DNA from: Conexibacter woesei DSM 14684
GTDB taxonomy: Bacteria; Actinomycetota; Thermoleophilia; Solirubrobacterales; Solirubrobacteraceae
Reading direction: 5' to 3'
DNA: 64,000 nucleotides
NCBI RefSeq assembly: GCF_000025265.1
Contig: NC_013739.1
Location: 5,194,001-5,258,000, forward strand
The translations under genes were made by a program, and so were the position numbers. Below are positions 1 to 8,741 of the stretch, piece by piece (position 1 is the first letter of the stretch; each line of letters begins with the position of its first letter). A model generated the notes under the pieces. The model was given only the letters and a program-made list of their open reading frames with translations, ran no database searches and was not told the origin of the DNA.

Positions 1-1
1 C

Positions 2-463
2 CTCCCGTTCGACGAGAGCAACCCGCGCTGGGAGATGCTGAAGGCGAACCCCGACTGGTCGTTCCACGGCGGTGACTACCCGTCGTTCGAGCAGCTGATG
101 TGGTCGTTCGAGGCGCTCGTCGCCGCCCATCCGCGGACGACGTTCGTCGGCGCCCACGGCGTCGACGCCGAGGACCTGCCGTGGCTGACGCGGATGCTCG
201 ACGCGTACCCGAACCTCGTCGTCGACTTCTCCTATCGCGCCGAGGAGCTGGCGGCCGACGCCGACGGCGCACGCGCGCTGCTGCTGCGTCACGCTGACCG
301 GGTGCTGTTCGGCACCGACCACTTCCCGCCGGAGGCGGAGGCGTACGCGAGCTGGTTCACGCTGCTGGAGTCGACGCTCGGCCTGCCGCCCCACGTGCTC
401 GACGGGATCTACCGCGGCAACGCGGCGCGCGTGCTGGAGCTGGAGCTGGAGGCGGCGTCGTGA
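2..463 (+). CDS. Amidohydrolase-2 family metal-dependent hydrolase (C-terminal part)
   Basis: The reading frame is open from the left edge, so the start lies outside the window; about 153 C-terminal residues are seen. The tail carries hallmarks of the amidohydrolase-2 TIM-barrel family: a VGAHG strand end, a segment NLVVDFSYR, and the late motif RVLFGTDHFPP, in which the Asp normally serves as the catalytic/metal ligand. It ends with the usual helix containing GNAARVLEL. Members hydrolyse or decarboxylate small (often aromatic) acids in the cytoplasm; the substrate cannot be read from this fragment. The stop overlaps the GTG start of the next gene (GTGA), so the two are translationally coupled and probably belong to one catabolic operon. 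Confidence 0.8.
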   Translation, partial: LPFDESNPRWEMLKANPDWSFHGGDYPSFEQLMWSFEALVAAHPRTTFVGAHGVDAEDLPWLTRMLDAYPNLVVDFSYRAEELAADADGARALLLRHADRVLFGTDHFPPEAEAYASWFTLLESTLGLPPHVLDGIYRGNAARVLELELEAAS

Positions 464-1485
464 GCACGCGCGGACTCGACGTGACCGAGGTCGTCCCCGG
501 CATCCACCGGATCGCCTCGCCGCTCGGCGAGCGGCCGATGGCGCAGTGGCTGTGCGTCGGCAGCGAGCGAATCCTGCTGGTCGACAGCGGCGTCGCCGGA
601 ACGCCGGCGGCCGCGATCGTGCCGGCGCTCGCCGGCCTCGGGCTGACGCCCGCCGACCTCACCGACGTGGTGATCTCGCACGCCGACGTCGACCACTACG
701 GCGGCGACGCCGAGCTGCGCGCGCTCGCGCCGGCCGCACGCTTCGTCGCGCACCCCGCCGACCGCCCGCAGATCGAGTCGTTCGCCGCGATCACCGCGGC
801 GCGCTACGGCTGGTACCGCGACTACGAGCTGGACTACCCGCCGCAGACGTGGGAGTGGCTGCGCGACGCCGCCGGCGCCGACGCGCCGCTCGACGGCGAC
901 GTCGCGCCCGGCGCGGACGAGGCGGCGTCGCCGGCGTTCGACCTCGGCGGCGGGATGGCGCTGGAGCTGCTGCACCTGCCCGGCCACTCGGCCGGCCACC
1001 TCGGCCTGCTGCACCGTGCCAGCGCGACCGCGATCGTGCTCGACGCCGTGATGGGCGACGGCTTCCGCTCCTACGACGGCGCGCTCGTCAGCCCGACGCC
1101 GTACGGCGACCTCGCCGCCTACCGCGGCTCGATCGCGACGCTGCGCGCGCTCGCGCCCGCACGGCTCGGCACCGCCCACTTCCCGCTCTTGCGCGGCGAC
1201 GAGGTCGCCGCCTTCCTCGACCTGAGCGAGCGCTGGGTCGACGCGCTCGACGCCGCGGTGCTGGCGGCGCTCGGCGGCGCGCGCGACGAAGCGCACGGCA
1301 GAGGCGCCACCGATCGCGCGCGCTCGCTCGCCGAGCTGCTGCAGGCGTGCGACGCAGCCGTCGGCCCCTACCCGGAGGCGACGGTCGAGCTGGCCCGCTG
1401 CATCGGCGCTCACCTCGACGCCCACGTCGCCGCCGGCCGCGTCGTGCGGCTCGACGGCTCACCGCCGCGCTGGGCGCTCGCGTAG
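460..1485 (+). CDS. Metallo-beta-lactamase-fold hydrolase
   Basis: A 341-residue protein with the metallo-beta-lactamase fold. The first metal motif is SHADVDHYGG, so the canonical HxHxDH reads HxDxDH here, with Asp replacing the second His. Other signature elements are LLVDSGVAG near residue 45, the LPGHSAGHLGLL strand around residues 171-182 (third metal His) and GTAHFPLL (late His). Length and order fit the glyoxalase-II/lactonase-like branch, which hydrolyses thioesters, lactones or phosphoesters. It starts at GTG in a GTGA overlap with the amidohydrolase gene, so it may act on the product of that enzyme. The C-terminal 80 residues are an Ala-rich helical extension. Substrate unknown. Confidence 0.82.
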   Translation: MSTRGLDVTEVVPGIHRIASPLGERPMAQWLCVGSERILLVDSGVAGTPAAAIVPALAGLGLTPADLTDVVISHADVDHYGGDAELRALAPAARFVAHPADRPQIESFAAITAARYGWYRDYELDYPPQTWEWLRDAAGADAPLDGDVAPGADEAASPAFDLGGGMALELLHLPGHSAGHLGLLHRASATAIVLDAVMGDGFRSYDGALVSPTPYGDLAAYRGSIATLRALAPARLGTAHFPLLRGDEVAAFLDLSERWVDALDAAVLAALGGARDEAHGRGATDRARSLAELLQACDAAVGPYPEATVELARCIGAHLDAHVAAGRVVRLDGSPPRWALA

Positions 1486-1521
1486 GCGGCGCCGCACGCG
1501 CGCGGCCAGCGTACGCACGTG

Positions 1522-1542
1522 GCGCGCGCGGCCGGCGCGCGC
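1522..1542. terminator. GC-only hairpin between convergent genes
   Basis: Two 8-base GC arms (1522-1529 and 1535-1542) flank a five-base loop in the 62-base gap between the convergent genes ending at 1485 and 1548. No T-run follows, as is common in very GC-rich actinobacteria. Alternating GC of this kind can also arise by chance, so the call is tentative. Confidence 0.35.
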
Positions 1543-1547
1543 GGCGC

Positions 1548-4500
1548 TCAGCGCCGGCAGCCGGCGATCGCGATGCGCTGGTCGCGCGCGACGCGCCTGC
1601 CGTTCTGCGCGACGAACGTCAGCTGCGCGATCGACCGTCGTCTCGCTCTCGCGCTGCAGAGGTTCTCGCTCGCGGCGATCGCCGCGTGTCTGCCGGCGGC
1701 GAAGCTGAGGCGGAACTTCGAGATCGGCGCATCGGGCGCCGCGGCGAACGTGGTGCGGATCTGCAGCGCTCTCGTGATCGCGATCTTGCCGGCCAGCTCG
1801 ACCCGGACCGCCCGCGCGTCGCCCTGCCCCCGCAGCGCGACCATCACGTCCGGCAGTCTGCTCGCCCGGTTGCGCACGAGCGCGACCCGCCCAACGAGCG
1901 GATCGCGCAGCAGCGGCGTCACCGCTACCGCGGAGCCGACGTCGATCGGGCAGCTGTCCGACCTGAACTGCTGCAGCGTGCACGCGTTCCGCGTGTTCAA
2001 GACCTGGAGCCGGGCGCTCAACGTCCGCGGCAGCGTCACCGACACCGATCTGACGTTCGCCTGCCCCGGCGACATCGCGAGCACGACCTCGAGCGGCGTC
2101 GAGTCGCCGCCACGCCGGTGCCGTCTGGAACCGGCGCGGAGCGTCATCCGCGGTCTGAACCGCAACGCCCCGCAGTCGCCGACCTGGAAGCGGCTCGCGA
2201 CGGTCGCGATCCGGCCGCGCGTCGAGCGCAGCTGCCCGGCGACGCTCGCGGGCGAGCAGTTCGTCGGGTTCAGCATGAACCCCGGCCGATCGACTGCGAG
2301 CCGCACGTCGCGGATCCGCAGCGGGATCCCCTCCAGGCTGGCTGGGAACGGGTCCGACACGATCCTCAGCCGTGTCGTCAGCGGGTCGACGAAGATCGCC
2401 GCCCGCACGACGACCGTGCCGAGGTCGAACGGACCGGCGACCGCCGGCACGGCGACGCTCAGCCCGAACGCACCCCCGCGATACGGACCGGTGACGTAGA
2501 CCTTCCCGTCGAGGAACAGCGGGCTCGCGCCCGGACCCGAGCCGACCTGCACCGAGCCGACCTGCGCGGCGACCGGACAGGTGCCGCGGGCGGCCGCCGC
2601 GTCGGCGCACAGCGTCGCGGCGGCGATCCGGCCGGTCAGCCCGGCCGGCAGCTCCGTCGAGATCGCCTCGAGCTGCTCGTGCTGATCGGGACGGGCGACG
2701 GCGAGCGCGAACGGCGACGTCCTGCCGGCGGTCGCATCGGCCGTCCCGGCACGGAAGGCCGGCTCGAACCGCGACGCGCCGCACGCGCCCCCGGCCCCGT
2801 CGGCGTCGGTCGTCATCGGCTGCTCGATCACGATCGCCGGCAGCGATCCGTTCCACGGCGTCAGACGCGCGGACGCGGCGGCCGTCCCGCACGTCGGCGC
2901 CGTCGCGAGCAGCCCGCGCTGCCCGCCCTTGAAGCGCACCCTGAACGTCGAGAACGGCAGCTGCGGCAGCTGCTCGAACGTCGTCGTGACGCGCCCGGTC
3001 GCGAGATCGGTCGTCACCCGGCTCGGCAGCTTCAGCGTGACGCCGGATCCCTGCGCCACCACGTAGAACGCGATCAGCGAGCCGAACGGGTTGGCACGCG
3101 GCTGCGCGAGGAAGACACCGCCGCGAAGCGGCTCGTCGAGCAGCGGCGTCGCGATCTCGACGCTGCCGATCCGCGACGCGTCCGGACACGCCGGCTCGGC
3201 GTCGGTCCCGAGCCGGATCTGGTCGGGGAAGCAGCCGGCGAGGCCGTCGGCCGACGACGGCGAGACCGACACCCCCTCGGGGAGGGCGACCGCGACGTCC
3301 TTCAGCGGGGGTGTGGCGAGCCCTCTCCAGCCCGTCTGCTGATCGACGTCGACGCGAACGGAGATGCCGCTCGGAGCGTCGGCGCGCGTCGTGTCCATGC
3401 CGAGGCCGATCGAGGCGCCGAACCGCTGCCGCTCGCAGCCCTTCACCGTCCTCGCGGCCGTCCGGGCCGAGCTGACCCGGCCCGGCGCGCCCCACGAGCT
3501 GACGCTCACGCTCGCGCCGTCGAGCTGACCACAGCGCGACGGGAGCGTCAGGAACGGGCTCGCGTCGCCCGGGAACGGCAGCGGGAGCCCTCCGAACGGG
3601 TCGGCCGGGTTGAAGCGCTCGGCGTCGTGCAGCGGGTCGCCGGGCGTGCCCCACAGCGTCAGCCGCTGGTCGAGCACGGGGAAGCGCTCGGTCACGTTCG
3701 GGATCGTCGCGACGAGCGAATGATCGTCCGGATCGAGCTCGATCCGGACGTGCACCGGGTTGCCGATCAGGGCGAACGCGAAGTCGGCGACGACGCCTTT
3801 CGGCGGGACCATGTTGTAGACCGCGATCTGCTGCGAGTCCGCCCACGAGTACAGCGAGGTCCCGTTGAAGAGCGTCAGGTCGACCGTGCCGACCTGGCTG
3901 CCGGCGGGGCAGCCGGCTCCCTGCCCGAGCGTCAGCGCGAGCTGGTCGTTGGTGCACTTCGCGGCCGTCCGCGTGCTGCCGTAGAAGCCTGCCGGCATCC
4001 GCACCTGGACGTTGCGCACGGTGTCGGCCGGCGCGGCGTAGCTGCCGCCGTTGCCGTCGTCGAAGCGGGCGGCCGGGACCGCAAGGCCCACCACGACGCT
4101 GAACGGATGCTCGCCTGCCTGCAGCTCGCTCACGGCTCTGCCCGCCTCGTCGACGACCTCGGCGCGGAAGCTGCCGTCGCGGACGCCGAACGGAACCGGC
4201 GCGAACCCGACCGGGGTGGTCGTCGCCGTTGAGACGGCCGGCGTGCCGCCGCCCTCGATCGTGGCGCCGCTGACGACGTCGCCCGACAGGCCCGCGTCGA
4301 CCGTGACCGTGAGGAGGATCGGCGGCAGCACCTGGCCGGCCTTCACGGCCGGCCCGTTGAAGCCCGGGACGAGGTCGCACGTGAGCGTCGCGACGTCGCA
4401 CGTCCAGGTCGTGCCGACGTAGTCGGCGTCCCCGACGATCGCCGTCACCGTCACGCCGGCGGGCAGGACCGCTCTGACCTGCACCGCGCTGCCGTCGGTC

Positions 4501-4685
4501 GCCGCCGCCCCGGCGTTCTTGGCGAGGATCCGGTACTGCGCGCCGGTGTCCCCGGGCGCAAACGTCGACGGCAGCGCCGTGGAGCCGATCTCCCAGCCGG
4601 CCGACGGCGTCGCCGCCACGGCGCTGCCGGTATGGGCAAGCAGAAGCGCGAGCCCGAGCGCGAGGAGCCGTACCGCCGCACGCAC
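1548..4685 (-). CDS. Large exported surface protein of unknown function
   Basis: A 1045-residue protein starting at GTG (4685) with a clear Sec signal peptide (residues 1-25, ending in VAATP). The first 150 residues read like a DUF11/bacterial Ig-like domain (repeated short beta strands, with the phrases VTVTAIVGDADYV and ILLTVTVDAG). The remainder is beta-rich with recurring elements such as SQVGTVDL, SRIGSVEIATP, AQVGSVQVG and DVGSAVAVTPL. These suggest at least four copies of a roughly 150-200-residue repeat containing a conserved Cys-Pro segment. No membrane segment or sortase motif follows, so it is probably secreted or wall-associated. It starts one base after the stop of the propeller gene upstream, so the two are one transcription unit. 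Arginine is often AGA. No enzyme signature is seen; adhesin or structural role is a guess. Confidence 0.75.
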   Translation of the reverse strand: MRAAVRLLALGLALLLAHTGSAVAATPSAGWEIGSTALPSTFAPGDTGAQYRILAKNAGAAATDGSAVQVRAVLPAGVTVTAIVGDADYVGTTWTCDVATLTCDLVPGFNGPAVKAGQVLPPILLTVTVDAGLSGDVVSGATIEGGGTPAVSTATTTPVGFAPVPFGVRDGSFRAEVVDEAGRAVSELQAGEHPFSVVVGLAVPAARFDDGNGGSYAAPADTVRNVQVRMPAGFYGSTRTAAKCTNDQLALTLGQGAGCPAGSQVGTVDLTLFNGTSLYSWADSQQIAVYNMVPPKGVVADFAFALIGNPVHVRIELDPDDHSLVATIPNVTERFPVLDQRLTLWGTPGDPLHDAERFNPADPFGGLPLPFPGDASPFLTLPSRCGQLDGASVSVSSWGAPGRVSSARTAARTVKGCERQRFGASIGLGMDTTRADAPSGISVRVDVDQQTGWRGLATPPLKDVAVALPEGVSVSPSSADGLAGCFPDQIRLGTDAEPACPDASRIGSVEIATPLLDEPLRGGVFLAQPRANPFGSLIAFYVVAQGSGVTLKLPSRVTTDLATGRVTTTFEQLPQLPFSTFRVRFKGGQRGLLATAPTCGTAAASARLTPWNGSLPAIVIEQPMTTDADGAGGACGASRFEPAFRAGTADATAGRTSPFALAVARPDQHEQLEAISTELPAGLTGRIAAATLCADAAAARGTCPVAAQVGSVQVGSGPGASPLFLDGKVYVTGPYRGGAFGLSVAVPAVAGPFDLGTVVVRAAIFVDPLTTRLRIVSDPFPASLEGIPLRIRDVRLAVDRPGFMLNPTNCSPASVAGQLRSTRGRIATVASRFQVGDCGALRFRPRMTLRAGSRRHRRGGDSTPLEVVLAMSPGQANVRSVSVTLPRTLSARLQVLNTRNACTLQQFRSDSCPIDVGSAVAVTPLLRDPLVGRVALVRNRASRLPDVMVALRGQGDARAVRVELAGKIAITRALQIRTTFAAAPDAPISKFRLSFAAGRHAAIAASENLCSARARRRSIAQLTFVAQNGRRVARDQRIAIAGCRR

Positions 4686-4686
4686 G

Positions 4687-6846
4687 CTAGCGCCCCTTCC
4701 GCGCGCGGTCGGCCGTGAACGTCAGGACGACGGCGGTTCTCGACGGGGCGCGGCCGGTCGGCCTGAAGACGATCCGGAGGGTGATCCGCACCGTCCCCCG
4801 CGCGCGCAGGCGCGCCCGGCTGCGCGCGTGCAACGCGATCCTCAGCGCGTGCGTACCAGCTCTGCGCACGAACGCCGTGACGGGTCTGACCCCCGCCCCG
4901 CTCGCCGCGACCTGTCCGCCGCCGTCGACCCGCACCCGCACGACGCCCGTCGCGCCGGCGAACGGACGCGGTCTGCGCACGACGAGCCTGCCCGCGCGCC
5001 GCGCGCCGGGCTCGACGTTGCCCCGGCCGGTCCCGCCGAGCGACCCGATCGCGAGCGCCTGCGGCGGCGACGCGGGCGCGCCCTGGCAGCCGTCGCCGTC
5101 GCACGGCTCGCGCGGCGGGGCGGGCGGCCGCGCCGCCCTGCCGCCGATGCGCGCGTCGTAGAGCTGCAGCGTCCCTGCCTCGGTCAGGCCCGGGACGAGC
5201 GGCGCATAGCTGGTGAAGAACGCGTCGCGGCCGCTCGCCGTCGTCCCGATCACGACATGGCCGGTGATCGACGCCGGAAACGACGTGCGGCCGTCGGTGA
5301 TCAGCGAGACGGCACCGTCGTTCCACTCGTAGACGTCGAGATCCCTGTTGACGTCCTCCGGTACGAGCGGATCGGCCGTGCGGAAGAAGACGATCCGGCC
5401 GTCCGCGCTCATCGGGCTGGTGCGGTCGACCTGCAGGCCCGACCCGCTCAGCGATGTCGGGACGTCATGCGCGGGCGATCCCGCCGGCGGGCAGGAGATG
5501 CACGTCACGGCTCCGCTGCCCGCCTCGTAGCGGTACAGCTGCGTGCACGGGCGGGCGGCGCCGAACGGGTCGCGGCAGCCGCCGACGTCGGGGCCGCCGG
5601 GCTGCTGGCCCGAGGCGAAGAGGTAGACCGAGCCGTCGGCGGTGAGCGTGTCGCCCGCCGACGGGACGCCCGTCAGGTCGCCTCTGCCCGACGAGCCCGC
5701 GACGTATCTGAGCGGTCCGTCGCCCGTCAGCGTGTAGATGTTGAGCGGCGAGTCCGGCGAGCCTCTGCCGGGCACGAGCAGCGCCGGCGAGGTGAAGTAG
5801 ACCCGCGTGCCGTCCTCGGAGGCGATCGCTCTCTGGATCTCCGCGCCGGCGATCCCGCAGGTCAGGCAGTCGGCCGGGCCGCCCGCGGAGCGATACACGT
5901 CGAGCCCGTCGTTCTGGTCGGCGAGCACCAGCTGCGTGCGGGTGGCGAAGACGACCGTGCGGCCGTCCGGCGTCGCCTGCACGAACGTCGCGCCGTGGTC
6001 AGCACCCGCGACGGGCGGCCCGGAGACCAGCCTCGTCTGGCCGGCGTTGCGCACGAACAGGTTGAACGGATCACCGCAGGAGGAGCGGCCGAGGAAGTGC
6101 ACGTACGACCCGTCCCGGGAGATCCAGTGCTGTCCCGCCGTGACGCGTGTGGAACCCGCGCCGATCGCGGCGCCGCAGGCCGACGCGGAGTCGTCGGGCA
6201 GCACGCTGAGGAGCCGCGGGATGCCGGCGCCGAAGTCGTACAGCTGCGGCGTGACCTCGGACCCCGGGTCGCGCGGGTCCAGCGACGTCCCCGACAGCGC
6301 GACGACGTGCGCGAGGTCGTCGGACGTGAGCGGCTGCACCGCGTACTGCTGCTGGTAGCCCAGTCCTCCGGGCCATCTGACGAGCAGCTCCTGCGTGCGG
6401 TCGGCGCCGAGCCGCACGAGCGACGTGGGCGGCGGCGGCTGCGGGAAGACGCCGTTGGTGACGGCGTAGGTGAAGCGCGCGAGATCGGTCGTCGCGCCGG
6501 TGAAGAAGTACACCGACCCGTGCTGCTCGGCGCGGGGCGGCAGCAGCCCCCGCGACGTCCAGCCGTCGTCGCCCCGGGTCGCGAGGAAGCTCGGCAGCGC
6601 GCCGTTGGTGGCGAGGTCGTTGCCGCCGACCATGTCGTAGAAGAGCCTGTCACCGTCGTCGCTGTAGAGCACGTTCGCGACCCCGGTCTGGTTCGTGTCG
6701 GTCGGGACGAGCTCGAGCTGGCGCCCGTGCTGGAGATCGGCGACCGCGGCGTGGGGTGGCGACGCCAAGCAGAACAGCACGACGCAGACACCCATGTACC
6801 CGACGCGCCGCAACGCCGACGCGAGCACGTCTGACCTCTTCACCAT
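4687..6846 (-). CDS. Exported beta-propeller (WD40/TolB-like) protein
   Basis: A 719-residue protein with an N-terminal signal segment (about residues 14-36, ending near AAVADL). The body has repeated blades typified by TNQTGVANVLYSDDGDRLFYD, DGSYVHFLGRSS, DGRTVVFATRTQL, DGTRVYFTSPALL, DGSVYLFASG and DGRIVFFRTADPLV: the D-G-x-x-V-x-F pattern of TolB/PD40 propeller repeats. Blades cover about residues 40-560; the last 140 residues are Arg-rich and basic beta-strand material. Proteins of this kind are extracellular and bind ligands or other surface proteins; no catalytic triad of prolyl oligopeptidases is visible. It is the first gene of a two-gene unit with the 1045-residue surface protein. 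ATG 6846 is chosen because the signal peptide follows directly. Confidence 0.78.
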   Translation of the reverse strand: MVKRSDVLASALRRVGYMGVCVVLFCLASPPHAAVADLQHGRQLELVPTDTNQTGVANVLYSDDGDRLFYDMVGGNDLATNGALPSFLATRGDDGWTSRGLLPPRAEQHGSVYFFTGATTDLARFTYAVTNGVFPQPPPPTSLVRLGADRTQELLVRWPGGLGYQQQYAVQPLTSDDLAHVVALSGTSLDPRDPGSEVTPQLYDFGAGIPRLLSVLPDDSASACGAAIGAGSTRVTAGQHWISRDGSYVHFLGRSSCGDPFNLFVRNAGQTRLVSGPPVAGADHGATFVQATPDGRTVVFATRTQLVLADQNDGLDVYRSAGGPADCLTCGIAGAEIQRAIASEDGTRVYFTSPALLVPGRGSPDSPLNIYTLTGDGPLRYVAGSSGRGDLTGVPSAGDTLTADGSVYLFASGQQPGGPDVGGCRDPFGAARPCTQLYRYEAGSGAVTCISCPPAGSPAHDVPTSLSGSGLQVDRTSPMSADGRIVFFRTADPLVPEDVNRDLDVYEWNDGAVSLITDGRTSFPASITGHVVIGTTASGRDAFFTSYAPLVPGLTEAGTLQLYDARIGGRAARPPAPPREPCDGDGCQGAPASPPQALAIGSLGGTGRGNVEPGARRAGRLVVRRPRPFAGATGVVRVRVDGGGQVAASGAGVRPVTAFVRRAGTHALRIALHARSRARLRARGTVRITLRIVFRPTGRAPSRTAVVLTFTADRARKGR

Positions 6847-7225
6847 GCCATCCCTATCCCCACAGCGTTAACCCAGGCGTGCGCGCAGTGACAGCCGCTC
6901 ACGCCGAACACACCTTTACATCATTTCGTGCAATGGACGATACAGATCCACGATTTCCAGCGCAAGTACGATCGACTCACAAAGTGTTGATCGATCTCAC
7001 GATCTTCTGCTATAAGACCGCAGGGGTCAGGGAGCCGGCGCGCCGCAGCGCGGCCGCGTCCGTCGGTGTCGCTGCGACGACATGGCGTCCCGGCCGAAGC
7101 CGCCATGAGAAAGGGGAGAGCACGGGCGTCTCGCAGCGTTCGTTGCGGCAGGTTCGCATGCGCGCGGGCAGGCGCAAATACAGTGACGTACCTCGCACGT
7201 AACTCTTCACGACTGGAGCAACTTC
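6847..7225. other. 379-base intergenic region, divergent promoters
   Basis: This is the longest non-coding stretch in the window, lying between two divergently transcribed exported-protein genes. Its central part (about 6900-7015) is clearly poorer in GC than the surroundings. It contains a plausible plus-strand promoter, listed separately, leaving a leader of roughly 200 bases before the gene at 7226. Short open frames run through it but have no ribosome site or coding character. I see no recognisable riboswitch or RNA fold. Confidence 0.6.
6987..7016 (+). promoter_or_regulatory. Candidate housekeeping-sigma promoter
   Basis: TTGATC (6987-6992) and TATAAG (7011-7016) are separated by 18 bases in the GC-poor part of the intergenic region, pointing toward the exported-protein gene at 7226. 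The match to -35/-10 consensus is good. The long leader (about 200 bases) is unusual and could hold a regulatory RNA element. Confidence 0.5.
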
Positions 7226-7822
7226 ATGTCTTCAAGATTCCGCGCCGCCGTCACGGCGGTCGTGGCGCTCGTCGCTGTCGCTGGATTCACCGGCGTCGCG
7301 TCGGCGCTAACCCTGTCCATAAGCCCTGGTGGAGCGATCACGGGAACATCCACGAACTCCAACTTCAGAGCTTCTGGCATCAACATCACATGCACGGTGA
7401 ACCTGATAGGCACACTCGTGACGTCGGTCGACAACACAGCCGGCAGATCGCTCGGATCGATCACCAGCGGAACGGCGACGCCGTGCACCGGAGGGTCCGC
7501 CCTCGTCCTAGCGAATCCAGCCTGGAACGTGTCGCTGACGAACGCGGTCCCGCTACCGCTCAGCGGTGTCACGAGCACCGGACTCACGATCAGCGGGGTC
7601 GGCTTCCTAGTCGACATCCCGGCGACCGCGTTGAGATGCCTATACGGCGGCACGATCAGAGCGACGCTCACCGGCACGGGAGGGATACCGAATAGAACCA
7701 CCGGCATCACCGTGTCGTCGCAGTCGGTTCCGCTCGTCGCGAACCTAAGCGCCAGAACGTGCCCGCCGATCGGCACGTTCAGCGCAACGTTCAGCATCCC
7801 GACGCAGACGATATCCGGCTGA
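7226..7822 (+). CDS. Small exported protein of unknown function
   Basis: A 198-residue protein with a textbook signal peptide (residues 1-27, hydrophobic core VTAVVALVAVAGF, cleavage near ASA). The mature part is rich in Thr, Ser, Gly and Ile, and low in charge, with alternating short strands, so an all-beta fold is likely. Four mature Cys residues could form two disulfides. Start ATG 7226 has GGAG nine bases upstream. It is followed by a palindrome and a very strong hairpin, so it is probably monocistronic. The neighbour at 7981 has similar size and style but no close sequence identity visible by eye. No known family recognised. Confidence 0.7.
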   Translation: MSSRFRAAVTAVVALVAVAGFTGVASALTLSISPGGAITGTSTNSNFRASGINITCTVNLIGTLVTSVDNTAGRSLGSITSGTATPCTGGSALVLANPAWNVSLTNAVPLPLSGVTSTGLTISGVGFLVDIPATALRCLYGGTIRATLTGTGGIPNRTTGITVSSQSVPLVANLSARTCPPIGTFSATFSIPTQTISG

Positions 7823-7858
7823 CCGCCGAATTGGGAGGACGCTCACGCAGCCAGACGT

Positions 7859-7874
7859 CGCGTGAGCTCACGCG
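7859..7874. promoter_or_regulatory. 16-base perfect palindrome downstream of the gene at 7226
   Basis: Positions 7859-7874 form an uninterrupted palindrome centred on GAGCTC (CGCGTGAG / CTCACGCG). An additional copy of the half-arm, GCTCACGC, sits at 7841-7848. It overlaps the start of the terminator stem. It may be an operator for the downstream gene or part of an alternative RNA fold. Confidence 0.4.
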
Positions 7875-7918
7875 TTGACGACGAGGGCGGGAGCCGCGCT
7901 CCCGCCCTCGTTCAACGC
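7872..7918 (+). terminator. Strong intrinsic-type terminator hairpin
   Basis: The arm 7872-7878 pairs with 7912-7918, and 7881-7893 pairs with 7899-7911. This gives 20 base pairs with one two-base bulge and a five-base loop. It separates the genes at 7226 and 7981. Confidence 0.8.
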
Positions 7919-7980
7919 ACGGCCATATCCGTTCACCGTTCAAACCTGCGTGTGCGTTCACACGCCGAAGGAGGAAGCAC

Positions 7981-8706
7981 ATGACATATCGCAAGCGCTT
8001 GGCGACCGCCGTCGCGGTCGCGGCCGCCGCGACGGGCGCGCTGGCCGGCACCTCCGCCGCGGCCTTCCCCGACTTCTCCGACTGCCCGAGATCGACGCCC
8101 AACCTCAACGCGTGCATCAACGTCGCCGCGCAGAGAGGCTTCATGGACATAAAGGGCTTCAGAGTGCCGCTCGGCGACTCGATGCAGATCCGTGGCGGCC
8201 TCGTCTTCGGAGCGACGCCGGAGGACACGCTCTTCGTCGCGCCGAGAGGCACGACGGGCTTCTTCGCCAGACCCGTGCAGGTCCCGGGCGGCCTGATCGG
8301 GATCGACTTCCCGATCCCGGGCAACGCGGTCACGGCGACGGCGGAGCTCGCCGGCCCCCCGTCGGCGATCAGATTCAACCTCGCGACGTACGGGATCTCG
8401 CAGCCGATCAAGCTCAAGCTGACGAACCCGATCATCGGACCCGGGTGCCAGATCGGCACGAACGCCAACCCGGCCAGACTGAACCTCCTCACCACGACCG
8501 AGGGCACGACGACGTTCTTCGACGACTACGTCCTCGTGACGGGCAACGTCAACACCGACAGAACGTTCAGCATCCCGGGCGCGTCCGGCTGCGGGATAGG
8601 CCTCGGCCTCATCAACGCCGCCGTCAACCTCAAGCTCGGCCTGCCCTCGAGCTCGGGCAACAACACGATCCAGCTCACCAGCAACGTCGCCGTCGGCGGC
8701 CTCTGA
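7981..8706 (+). CDS. Exported protein of unknown function
   Basis: A 241-residue protein with signal peptide (residues 1-27, cleavage near AAA-FPDF). The mature chain is beta-rich, with paired Cys (DCPR, NACIN, GPGCQ, SGCGIG). AAGGAGG lies just upstream of ATG 7981, an excellent ribosome site. It stands alone between two strong hairpins. Codon use is striking. The two Arg codons in the signal peptide are CGC, whereas eight of nine in the mature part are AGA, normally a rare codon in such GC-rich DNA. No family recognised; probably a lineage-specific secreted or wall protein. Confidence 0.72.
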   Translation: MTYRKRLATAVAVAAAATGALAGTSAAAFPDFSDCPRSTPNLNACINVAAQRGFMDIKGFRVPLGDSMQIRGGLVFGATPEDTLFVAPRGTTGFFARPVQVPGGLIGIDFPIPGNAVTATAELAGPPSAIRFNLATYGISQPIKLKLTNPIIGPGCQIGTNANPARLNLLTTTEGTTTFFDDYVLVTGNVNTDRTFSIPGASGCGIGLGLINAAVNLKLGLPSSSGNNTIQLTSNVAVGGL

Positions 8707-8714
8707 TCACGGCT

Positions 8715-8741
8715 GGCCGGGTCCGCGCCGCGGACCCGGCC
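8715..8741. terminator. Bidirectional terminator between convergent genes
   Basis: An 11-base perfect stem (8715-8725 with 8731-8741) and a five-base loop lie exactly between the stop at 8706 (+) and the stop at 8742 (-), so it can serve both genes. Confidence 0.75.

Noticed and set aside
546-4232. Very long open frame on the plus strand (1228 codons), Arg-rich, opposite the surface-protein gene
   Set aside because: The high GC content leaves many frames open. The product is almost only Arg, Ala, Gly, Pro and Asp with no domain, and real genes with signal peptide or motifs occupy 460-1485 (+) and 1548-4685 (-).
6756-7202. 148-codon open frame across the start of the propeller gene and the intergenic region
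   Set aside because: Overlaps a good start and signal peptide on the other strand, has no motif and no ribosome site; low-complexity composition.
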